64,000 nucleotides of DNA from Candidatus Viadribacter manganicus. Its GTDB lineage: Bacteria; Pseudomonadota; Alphaproteobacteria; Caulobacterales; Aquidulcibacteraceae. The stretch lies in assembly GCF_001679665.1 (NCBI RefSeq), contig NZ_CP013244.1, positions 3,407,001 to 3,471,000 on the forward strand. The letters run 5' to 3'. Position numbers and translations under genes: made by a program. Positions 1 through 7,818 of the stretch are shown piece by piece; position 1 is the stretch's first letter, and each line of letters starts with the position of its first letter. Below the pieces are notes generated by a model. It was not told the DNA's origin and did no database searches. It worked only from the letters and a program-made list of their open reading frames with translations.

Positions 1-411
1 ATCCGTGGCGGTGCCGATGGACGTCTTGATCTTGCAGACATCGACAAGCCGCTGACGCCGAACGCGACCATCAACATTCATTGGGGCGGGCGGGGTATGG
101 CTGGCGACGTCAACAATTGGTCAGAAGGCTGCCAAGTGATCAACGGCTCAGTCTATCTCAATCCGGCCGGCGAAATCGTGAATTGTCAGAGCTTTGCAGC
201 GGTTCGCTCTGGCGAGCCCCAGACGCCGGGTTCGGGCAAGACACGCGGCGCCTACAATCTGCTCGTTGATCTAGTGACGGCGCTGTCCGGTGACATGCAG
301 AGCAACACTGTGCGCTACACGCTGTTGAAGGAGCCAGATCTTGTCCTAGCACCCGAGCTCGAGCAGGGCCTAAACGCCGCGCGCGCAAGTGTGGTGGATA
401 TGGCGACTTAG
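1..411 (+). CDS. L,D-transpeptidase-like protein, C-terminal part (5' end outside window)
   Basis: The reading frame is open from base 1 and ends in TAG at 409-411. The visible 136 residues contain INIHWGG followed about 17 residues later by SEGCQVI, which resembles the His...Ser-x-Gly-Cys active site of YkuD-type L,D-transpeptidases, the enzymes that cross-link or trim peptidoglycan with a catalytic Cys. The N-terminus, and so any signal peptide or peptidoglycan-binding domain, is outside the window. The GH19 endolysin-like gene about 0.7 kb downstream fits a cell-wall theme. The family call rests on the motif alone. Confidence 0.5.
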   Translation: MRGGADGRLDLADIDKPLTPNATINIHWGGRGMAGDVNNWSEGCQVINGSVYLNPAGEIVNCQSFAAVRSGEPQTPGSGKTRGAYNLLVDLVTALSGDMQSNTVRYTLLKEPDLVLAPELEQGLNAARASVVDMAT

Positions 412-689
412 CCTGGGTCGCTCCGGTGCGCTCACTCTTGGTCAACTACTTTTCTTCTCTGGAACGCGCCTTTGTGCGTTCGGTCGGTGACCGCGAGGCG
501 CAACGCGTCTTCTTCATTGGCTCCCTGAACTCATACTGAGCGGCGCGGCGGTACGACTGCTTTCGGCGATAACACGCCGTCGCTGTGTGCGCTAAATCAC
601 TGTCCGGTTTGGAGGGCGGTCGCGAAAATCGACGCGATGACTTAGGTTCGCAGTGGTCATTCGCAGAGCAAACGCTACGGAGGCGTCGC

Positions 690-1025
690 TCAACGGCGGC
701 GGCGCACCTGTCCATCCACAATTTCGGCGGCTTCGTCTCCGCGAAAGAATCCGTCGTTGCCGCCAGCGGCCATGTCGGCAAGCGAAGGCGGAGCACCGTT
801 TCTGAAGATTCCAACGAAGCAACGATCATAACAGGGAAACGCTCTGGACTCGCCGGGCGCCAACCAGAAATCACGCCGGTCGGCATTGTCGTGCGATCGG
901 CGGCAGCCTTCGTCGCAAACAATGACACGGTAGCTTACATTGTCGGTATTGCGCACCGTGGCCGCATGCGCCGTTCCCGCCAGTACGGCCGCGATAAACA
1001 CGAGCGTCATGGCAATTGTTCGCAC
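690..1025 (-). CDS. Small secreted Cys-containing protein of unknown function
   Basis: About 111 residues starting at a GTG at 1025 (an ATG five codons later, at 1010, is the alternative; the frame stays open upstream to 1094). The N-terminus VRTIAMTLVFIAAVLAG...AHA is a good Sec signal peptide with an AxA cleavage site. The mature part has two close Cys pairs (CDEGC and CYDRC) that could form disulfides in the periplasm, and ends in a run of arginines. No family was recognised. It is flanked by empty sequence on the left and by the GH19 gene, on the same strand and upstream of it, on the right. Confidence 0.5.
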   Translation of the reverse strand: MRTIAMTLVFIAAVLAGTAHAATVRNTDNVSYRVIVCDEGCRRSHDNADRRDFWLAPGESRAFPCYDRCFVGIFRNGAPPSLADMAAGGNDGFFRGDEAAEIVDGQVRRRR

Positions 1026-1132
1026 GGAGCGTCTCCCGAGGCGCTCCGCCCCATCGCGTCGACGCTTCTGATGTTGAGCTTTCACCCAAGACACGGGGAG
1101 CTTCCTCTAGGGCTTTTTGCCATTTGCGACAC

Positions 1133-2341
1133 CTAGCGCTTGCCTTTGCTGCGATCGTCGACGCGAGCGTAAACGATCAACAAGAGACCAATCGTCAGCA
1201 GCAGCGCTAGTGCGTAGATCGTGTTGAAGGGGCCCAGGGGTGTGGTGACAATCGGAAACGCGTCTGCGATCCGGCTGAAACTTGCGCGAACGAATTCCGC
1301 GATGGCCGCAAGTCCAGCGAGGATCGCGCCCCAGATAGTCCTGCTCTGAGTGAGCGGCGGCTGCGGCTGCGGTTGAGTTGGACTTGGCGGTGTTGGCGTT
1401 TGCGGCGCTCGCTGCTCCTCTAGCGCCGTCTCAATCGCTGCCTGTGTGCTTTGGTCGGCAACGCCACTGGGCGTCAGGCCGTGCTCATCTTGAAAGGCAA
1501 GAACAGCGCGCCGCAGCGTTGGCCCGAAGATTCCATCCTGCAGGCCCGCTGTATAACCGAGCGAATTGAGCTTGCGCTGTAGAGTGACTACGGCGTCGCC
1601 GGAGCTTCCGACGCGAAGGGCGTCATCGGCGATAGTCAAAACCGATGCGGGATCACGCACCAACGAGAGTGCTTTGGTCGTCCATTCTATGCGCTCGGCT
1701 TCGCCATGAGCGGGGGCTCTAGACTGGGCGTCACCACGATTGACCCCGCGAGAGACGGCGGCGACATCGTTGCGATCTGCGTGCTCGCCCAAGCCAGTGC
1801 GATTGAAGTAGGCGGCAGCAACTTGCAGCGAAACTTTTAGATCGCGTTCCAGAATGTCAGGATCACTGACGAGATCAATGCCAGCGAGTTCTCCATAGCG
1901 TCGGTAGTTGTCTTTGCCAGTGAGTTGGAAGAATCCTCTTCCGCGATACTTCCACCCGTCACCGGACTCCTCGGGCCCATTGCCCATTCGGTTCGCATAA
2001 ACGCGATTGGCAATCCGCTCCGGCTTGCGAGCGTACTCGCGAATCTCGTCGTCGCTTGAGAACTTGTGTCCGAAAACTCGCTTCAAGCCTGTAAAACTGT
2101 AGTTCAGGTTCTCCGACTTGGCCTGCATAAAGTTGGTCTCAACAATGCCCTGACCGAGGAAGTGCGCCAAACGCAGAGCAGTGTTGATCCCGTTTTCGCG
2201 CAGCATCGGATACGATTGCAGTATCGCTGAGATGTATTGTCCTTGTGTGCTGAGAGGATTCCAGGCGGCTCGATTCGGCAGCGCCTGCATCAATTTGTTG
2301 AAGTCGATCTCATCAATGCTTCTGACGCTGAAGAACTGCAC
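1133..2341 (-). CDS. GH19 chitinase/endolysin-like protein with peptidoglycan-binding domain and C-terminal membrane anchor
   Basis: 402 residues. Residues about 10-230 match the GH19 lysozyme/chitinase fold: a catalytic-type Glu in GIVETNF and the conserved YRGRGFFQLTGKDNY block. Residues about 248-310 are a PG_binding_1 repeat (LQRKLNSLGY...DGIFGPTLRRAVLAFQ). A Pro/Gln-rich linker and one or two hydrophobic segments (about 336-356 and 372-392) follow. GH19 proteins of this type hydrolyse peptidoglycan and are common as phage endolysins. The C-terminal membrane segments and lack of an N-terminal signal peptide are unusual for a phage lysin. No holin or phage structural genes are nearby. Confidence 0.8.
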   Translation of the reverse strand: MQFFSVRSIDEIDFNKLMQALPNRAAWNPLSTQGQYISAILQSYPMLRENGINTALRLAHFLGQGIVETNFMQAKSENLNYSFTGLKRVFGHKFSSDDEIREYARKPERIANRVYANRMGNGPEESGDGWKYRGRGFFQLTGKDNYRRYGELAGIDLVSDPDILERDLKVSLQVAAAYFNRTGLGEHADRNDVAAVSRGVNRGDAQSRAPAHGEAERIEWTTKALSLVRDPASVLTIADDALRVGSSGDAVVTLQRKLNSLGYTAGLQDGIFGPTLRRAVLAFQDEHGLTPSGVADQSTQAAIETALEEQRAPQTPTPPSPTQPQPQPPLTQSRTIWGAILAGLAAIAEFVRASFSRIADAFPIVTTPLGPFNTIYALALLLTIGLLLIVYARVDDRSKGKR

Positions 2342-2733
2342 CTTAGCCTCCGCCCGACAGGTCAGACGATAACTGATCAGGGCTGGCAGTGGCTAGTCTG
2401 CGACCTCGGTGTTCGCGCTTGCGAAAAGAACAGGAGCGTTGCGCTGTTTTAGTCGGGGCGTGCGCGCATTCGGATATAAGCCCACGACACTCGAAAAATT
2501 TCTCTTTCGACGCGACTGTGTCGCTCGGTCGATCCATTCCTGAAAAGTATCGTTATCCGAAGCGGGCATTACGCGGAGCTGTGCCTCTTGGCTGGTTCGC
2601 TGATTAGCCAGAAAGGGAGACGATACAGCATGGCGGAGGCAAAACATTTCGCGCTTGGGTGAGGTCAGATGGCGGCTGACGTGGGCTGGATATTTCTTCA
2701 CTCGAATGCTTTGCTTATGGCGTGGAGGGGATC
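2342..2733. other. Intergenic region between divergent genes
   Basis: No convincing gene. Short open frames on the minus strand lack similarity, a good ribosome-binding site or codon bias. It must hold the promoters of the GH19 gene (minus) and the TPR gene (plus). The only clear element is the GGAGGGG Shine-Dalgarno at 2724-2730, just before the TPR start. Confidence 0.5.
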
Positions 2734-5700
2734 ATGCGGACCTGGCTTCTTGTGACGGGGCTCATGACGGCAGCGCTCGCGAGCGCGCCCGTCGATGCGG
2801 TCGCGGCCGAGCGTGTCGATGCGGTGAGCGCAAATGCACGTGCTGAGATTGCTGCGGCGCTTTATTCTGCAAGCGCCACCCAAGCGGTCGCCGAACGGCT
2901 CGCCGACGATAGGCTGAGCGCAGCGCAACGTGAGATCGAGCGACTTCGCGGTGAAGGCGACCGCGCACGATTGCAGCTCATAGCGGCTCAAGAGCAGTAC
3001 GTCAGCGATCTCGAACAACGCAGCTCAGCCTATCAGCAAGAAATTGCGGTCTTTCGTCAGACCGTAACGGAGATTGCGGCAACCCCCCAAGGGCGGCGCG
3101 CCCTCGCGCTATACGCGGAGGGCGATCCTGCCGCGGGCCGCGAATTGCTCACGCGCCTCATGGAAACGCGCGCGCGCGCCGAGCGGCGCGCAGCTGATCT
3201 GCGGCAAGCCGTCGATGCGCGCCGCATCGCCACGCTCGATCTCGATGCGATGAAGAGCGGCAGGCTCGACACGCTCACCGTGATCGCAGACTTCGAACTG
3301 GTCACGCGCCTGGACGGAAGCCAAAGCAGCGACTGGCTCCAACTGGCGCGGCTCTACCGCGACGCCGGACGTCTCGCTCAGGCCGAGCAAGCGAGCGACC
3401 GCGGCCTGGAAGCGGCGCGCTCGCCTGCGGAGATCGGCCGGCTCCAGCTGGAGCGCGCCTCGATTTTCTCGGCAAGCATCAACTTTGAGGGCCAGATGCG
3501 GGCTGGCGCCGAAGCGCTTGCCCAGCTCACCGCCGCCGCAGCGGCCGAGCCCGGCGTTGTCTCGATCCGGCGCGACCTGCTGGAGGCGCAGCTCAGAGCC
3601 TCCGATGACACCGAGGCCGAACTGCTGACGGCTGTACGTGAAGCCGTCGCGGGCGCGCCGAACGATCTCTCGCTCCAACTCACCTACATCGACACGCTGG
3701 TCCAACTGGGGGAGGACGCGGCCGATCGCCAGGATTATCGCGCGGCGACCGCCAATTTCAGCGTCATCATGGACGCCATTGATGCGGTCAGCGCCACCGA
3801 CGCCGAACGCATTGCCGTCGACAACGCGCGCGCGCGGGTGCTGGGCCTCCAAGCCGAAATCCTGGAGCGCTACGGCGAAGTCAATGAGCTCCTCAGCGTC
3901 AGGGCGAGGCGAACCAGCATCCTGTCGCGCATCGTGGACGCCAACCCCGCAAGCGCGGCGCAACGCGAGCTCCACGCAATGTCGATGGTGGACTTCGGCG
4001 TCGTCCTGTTAAGTACCGGCGGCGTCACGGGAAACGAGGGCGAGGAGTCCCGCGACGGCCGGTGGTGGATCATCGAGGGTATACGCAGGCTTCGCGAATT
4101 GACCCAAGCGAACCCTTCCAACCCCACCACACTGCTCATGTTCGCAGGCACGCTTCTCTCCAGCAGCCATTTGATCAGCGCCGATCCGGACTCGGCTGAA
4201 GCACTGGCGCTGTGGAACGAAGGCGTGGCGGCTGTGGAGGCGCTTGCGCGCGCGTACCCGAATCGCATCGACCTGCAGAATGCCGCCGTTGGCATGATGC
4301 TGATGCGCATCGAGCAGGAGAGCGATGCAGGCGCCAAGCGCGCGCTGATCGCAGAGCTGATGCCGCGCGTCAGAGATCTCGCGAGGAGCGACGGCGACGA
4401 CCCTGGCATACAGAACATCTATGTCGTCGCCCTGATTGAAGAGGCCAAGGTTCTAGATGGCGCGGCGGATTTGCGCGAGCGCACGCGCGTCGAGCGAGAG
4501 GCCGACGAATTCGTGCGTCGCGCTGAGCGCCGCACTCCAGACTACCCCGCAGCGCGACTCGACGTCGCCAACTTGTATCGCGGCCTTGGCGGCTATTACT
4601 TGGATCGGAATGACACGCCGCTTGCGCTGGAACGGTACGAGCGGGCATTCGCGCTTCAACGCGCCGTATGGATGAGTGATCCGGAAACTACTGTGTTCCG
4701 CGATGAATTGGCTGACGACATGATACGCCTCGGGCGGAGGTTTTACGAAAATGGCGACACCGCCAACGGCGCGCAGTATTTTCGCAACGCGCTCGATCTC
4801 TTCCGCGGCGATGCCGCAACCGGCGAAGACCCGGAATGGCGCGAGTACCTGCTGCTCATTCGCCTCCACGAGTATGGCGACCTACTTACGGAGCGCCGGG
4901 ATTGGGCCGGCGCACAGGCTGTGATCGAAGAGCGCCTTGCACTCTATCGCCGCCGCGCCGCGCCCGACCGTATTTCGACTGAGCGCATGATCGCGAGCGA
5001 GCTCCGGGAACTCGGCCGCATTGCAAGCGAGCAGAACGACCTTGAGCGCGCCGCAAGCCATCTGCAGGAAGCGCTTGCTGTCGCGCAGCCAATCGCGGCC
5101 GCCCATGCCGACGACGCGTCCAATCAGCGCCTCCTCGGCATGATTTTTGACGGTCTCGTCGACGTCTCGGTCAAGCGCGCCCGCGCGGCAGCTGAGCGGG
5201 GTGACGGCGCACTTGCCGAGTCCCGCTGGCTGGAGGCGGCCGCCGCGGCACAAAACCGGGTCGAATTCCGTCGTCGGCTCGCCTCGGCCCCAAATGCGGC
5301 GCCGGACGCTCAGAGTGAGCTTGCCAACGCGCTGGTGTGGCTTGGGAATGTGCATCTCACTGTGCGCAATCAGCAAGCGGCCCGCATAGCCTTTGACGAA
5401 GCCGTGACCCTCTATAGGCGTCTCCTCGGCGCCAATCCGGGTTCCAGCGAAGCGCGGACCGCGCTCGCAGAGAGCCTTAGCACCTTGAGTGGTCTGCAAG
5501 ACAACAACGCAAGAGAGCTGACGCTGTTGCAGGAGATGTTGACGGTGTATCGCCAGGGTCCCGAAGACCCTGTCAGGGAATATCGTGTCGCGTATGCGCA
5601 CTTCAGTATTGCACTAACGGAGGAGCGTCTGAGCCGGATGGATCGCGCTGCGGCGAGCTTCAGTCAGGGCTTCACCGTTTTCCGTCATCTTATGACGCAG

Positions 5701-6492
5701 TACCCGGACTACGCTTCCCTCAAGGGCGAACTCGTGAACATCATGACTGGGGTTGGGGACCGCGGTCTTTTGAGCGCGGCGGATCGCCAATGGCTGGAAG
5801 AGACGCGGGCCAGCGATCCTGTGCTCGCGCAAACTTATCACAGGCGTCAGTGCGCGAACGAAGGCGACGCCTATTCGCCGGAGCAGCGTATTGCGGGCTG
5901 TAGCGGCGTACTCGATGCCGCAGACACAACGTCGGAGCAACGGGCGCTTGCCCTCGGCAATCGGGGCAACGCCTATTTTGCGCAACGTGACTATGTGCGC
6001 GCCGGCGCCGATTACGACGAACTTACAAGGATCGAACCGCAGAACGCGGCCGCCTTCTACAATCTCTCCCTTGTCCATCGCAGCCAAGGCGATCACAGCC
6101 GCGCCATTGCCGACGTCGATCATGCTGCTTCTATCGAGCCCGACAATGCTCGCTTCCAAAACGGCCGCTGCTGGTCTCGCGCGGTCTCCGGCCTCGAGCT
6201 CGATGTTGCTAGAGCCGCATGCGATGCAGCGCTTCGCCTTCGCCCCGGCGACGCCGCAACCTATAACAGCCGCGGAATGGTCGGATTAAAGCAAGAACGG
6301 TGGCAAGATGCGTGGAACGATTATGATGCGGCCGTTCGCGCCGCCCCCGATCGCGCAACCCACCATTATGGCCGAGGGATTGCGGCGCTGCGGCTCGGTC
6401 GAATAGCGGAGGGTGAGGCCGACATCGCCCACGCGCTGACGCTCGATGCGAACATCGCGCAGACCTATGCTGGATACGGCGTGACGCGCTGA
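2734..6492 (+). CDS. Large secreted TPR protein with N-terminal coiled coil (partner of TIR protein)
   Basis: 1252 residues from the ATG at 2734, preceded by GGAGGGG; an in-frame GTG at 2722 would overlap that site. The N-terminus (MRTWLLVTGLMTAALAS...VAA) is a Sec signal peptide. Residues about 30-150 are charged and heptad-like, predicted coiled coil. The rest is helical repeats, with classical 34-residue TPRs in the last 190 residues. The first about 220 mature residues are clearly paralogous to the TPR protein at 10880-12886, sharing blocks such as QEIAVFR and GRLDT. A membrane TIR gene follows 137 bases downstream. A periplasmic scaffold or sensor role is inference. Confidence 0.8.
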   Translation: MRTWLLVTGLMTAALASAPVDAVAAERVDAVSANARAEIAAALYSASATQAVAERLADDRLSAAQREIERLRGEGDRARLQLIAAQEQYVSDLEQRSSAYQQEIAVFRQTVTEIAATPQGRRALALYAEGDPAAGRELLTRLMETRARAERRAADLRQAVDARRIATLDLDAMKSGRLDTLTVIADFELVTRLDGSQSSDWLQLARLYRDAGRLAQAEQASDRGLEAARSPAEIGRLQLERASIFSASINFEGQMRAGAEALAQLTAAAAAEPGVVSIRRDLLEAQLRASDDTEAELLTAVREAVAGAPNDLSLQLTYIDTLVQLGEDAADRQDYRAATANFSVIMDAIDAVSATDAERIAVDNARARVLGLQAEILERYGEVNELLSVRARRTSILSRIVDANPASAAQRELHAMSMVDFGVVLLSTGGVTGNEGEESRDGRWWIIEGIRRLRELTQANPSNPTTLLMFAGTLLSSSHLISADPDSAEALALWNEGVAAVEALARAYPNRIDLQNAAVGMMLMRIEQESDAGAKRALIAELMPRVRDLARSDGDDPGIQNIYVVALIEEAKVLDGAADLRERTRVEREADEFVRRAERRTPDYPAARLDVANLYRGLGGYYLDRNDTPLALERYERAFALQRAVWMSDPETTVFRDELADDMIRLGRRFYENGDTANGAQYFRNALDLFRGDAATGEDPEWREYLLLIRLHEYGDLLTERRDWAGAQAVIEERLALYRRRAAPDRISTERMIASELRELGRIASEQNDLERAASHLQEALAVAQPIAAAHADDASNQRLLGMIFDGLVDVSVKRARAAAERGDGALAESRWLEAAAAAQNRVEFRRRLASAPNAAPDAQSELANALVWLGNVHLTVRNQQAARIAFDEAVTLYRRLLGANPGSSEARTALAESLSTLSGLQDNNARELTLLQEMLTVYRQGPEDPVREYRVAYAHFSIALTEERLSRMDRAAASFSQGFTVFRHLMTQYPDYASLKGELVNIMTGVGDRGLLSAADRQWLEETRASDPVLAQTYHRRQCANEGDAYSPEQRIAGCSGVLDAADTTSEQRALALGNRGNAYFAQRDYVRAGADYDELTRIEPQNAAAFYNLSLVHRSQGDHSRAIADVDHAASIEPDNARFQNGRCWSRAVSGLELDVARAACDAALRLRPGDAATYNSRGMVGLKQERWQDAWNDYDAAVRAAPDRATHHYGRGIAALRLGRIAEGEADIAHALTLDANIAQTYAGYGVTR

Positions 6493-6629
6493 AGCCCGTC
6501 CGCTGCAGTGGGTATAGTCAAGCTTTGGCCGGTATGCTTTGCTGGCGAGCGTGGGGGGGGGCGCATGCTGACTTGGCTCTTGGCGACTAGGCTGAAGGCG
6601 ACGGCGCGCGTGAGCGCGGGGCGGTAGCG

Positions 6630-7634
6630 ATGAGCGACGTCTTCATCTCCTACAAGCGCGAGGACGAACCGCGTGTCGGCCGCCTGGTTCAGGCGCTCGA
6701 GAAAGCCGGCCTAAAACTGTGGTGGGATCGTGGTCTTCCTGGCGGGGAGAGCTGGCGCGCCAACATTCAAGGATCGCTCGACGCTGCAAAATGCGTGGTT
6801 GTAGCATGGACGCATCAGAGCACATCGCCTGCGGGCGATTTTGTCCGCGACGAAGCCGGGCAAGCCAAGGCCCGCGGGATCCTCGTGCCGGTCCTCCTCG
6901 AACGCGGGGTTCGCCCGCCGCTCGGCTTCGGCGAAGTGCAAGCGATCGATCTCTCTCATTGGCGTGGCAGCCAAAGCGATCCGTTCTTTCAAGACGCGGT
7001 GGCGGCGATCCGCGCCAAGGTCGAAGGGCGTGCAGTCCCGCCGGCGCGCGGACCGATGCGACGTCTGTTACGGCGGCTGACGATCGGTAGTGTCGCCAGT
7101 GCAGGCATGGCCGGTTTGGTAGGATTTGGTATGAACTTGCTGCAAGTGCAGGATCAAGTTTGCACCATTGATGTGGGGCAACCTTACCTTTCGGACGTGT
7201 GCGGGGCGGTCAATCTCGGCAACCGTCCAACGCAGGCCGAGCGCGTCGCGTTCGAACGTTTGCCGCCCGGCGACTGTGCTGCGCTCGAAGGCTATCGCGA
7301 TCATTTCGAAGCAAGTCCGCTCCGCGAGATTGTGGACAGCCGTCTCAATGCCCGCGTCACGTTGCAGGAAGAGCGATGGATCGCGGGCGAACGCCGCCTA
7401 GCGCTCTATGCTGGCGGCTCGTCTGAAACGGAGGCGCGCACGCGCGCACAAGCGCGCGCCGCTCAGCTTTGCCAAGGCTTCGCTGCAACTACGCAGTTTC
7501 GTGTCACCGCAGCGGATTCAGAAGGGGCGTTTGCGTGCGAAGGCGGAGCCTGTGGACTTACCGGAGAAGCAGTTTGCAGGCTCGAAGAACGCCAGGTTGT
7601 GGCGAGCGACGTCTGTGGCGGGAATGCGCAGTAG
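6630..7634 (+). CDS. TIR-domain protein with single transmembrane helix and Cys-rich C-terminal domain
   Basis: 334 residues. Residues 1-125 are a TIR domain: MSDVFISYKRED start, WWDRGLPGGESW box, and a Glu at about residue 75 (FVRDEAGQ) in the position of the catalytic Glu of NAD-cleaving TIRs. Basic residues at 143-149 (MRRLLRR) precede one hydrophobic helix at about 151-171. About 160 residues with eight Cys follow, of unknown fold. Positive-inside prediction puts TIR in the cytoplasm and the Cys-rich part in the periplasm, where the secreted TPR protein encoded just upstream would be. NADase activity and signalling are inferred from the family, not shown. Confidence 0.8.
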   Translation: MSDVFISYKREDEPRVGRLVQALEKAGLKLWWDRGLPGGESWRANIQGSLDAAKCVVVAWTHQSTSPAGDFVRDEAGQAKARGILVPVLLERGVRPPLGFGEVQAIDLSHWRGSQSDPFFQDAVAAIRAKVEGRAVPPARGPMRRLLRRLTIGSVASAGMAGLVGFGMNLLQVQDQVCTIDVGQPYLSDVCGAVNLGNRPTQAERVAFERLPPGDCAALEGYRDHFEASPLREIVDSRLNARVTLQEERWIAGERRLALYAGGSSETEARTRAQARAAQLCQGFAATTQFRVTAADSEGAFACEGGACGLTGEAVCRLEERQVVASDVCGGNAQ

Positions 7635-7818
7635 GCGCGGCAATGTGGAAGCCATTCCCGATGCCGGCGGAGTGCAGGCCCCATGCTTTCACGCGTCACT
7701 GTCTGCAATGGAGCGAGTAGGCCGGTCGCGAAAATTAGCCCGATGACGCCCGCTGGCCCATTCGAGCCACTCGACACCCAGACGACCGATGATAGGTTTG
7801 GGTGTCCGGGGGGACGCC

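Noticed and set aside
1..2341. Prophage lysis module
   Set aside because: Only cell-wall enzymes are seen. No holin, spanin, tail or capsid gene is near, and the GH19 protein is membrane anchored.
2393..2701. Minus-strand gene of about 100 codons
   Set aside because: No ribosome-binding site, no recognisable domain, and competing short frames of similar quality; treated as intergenic.
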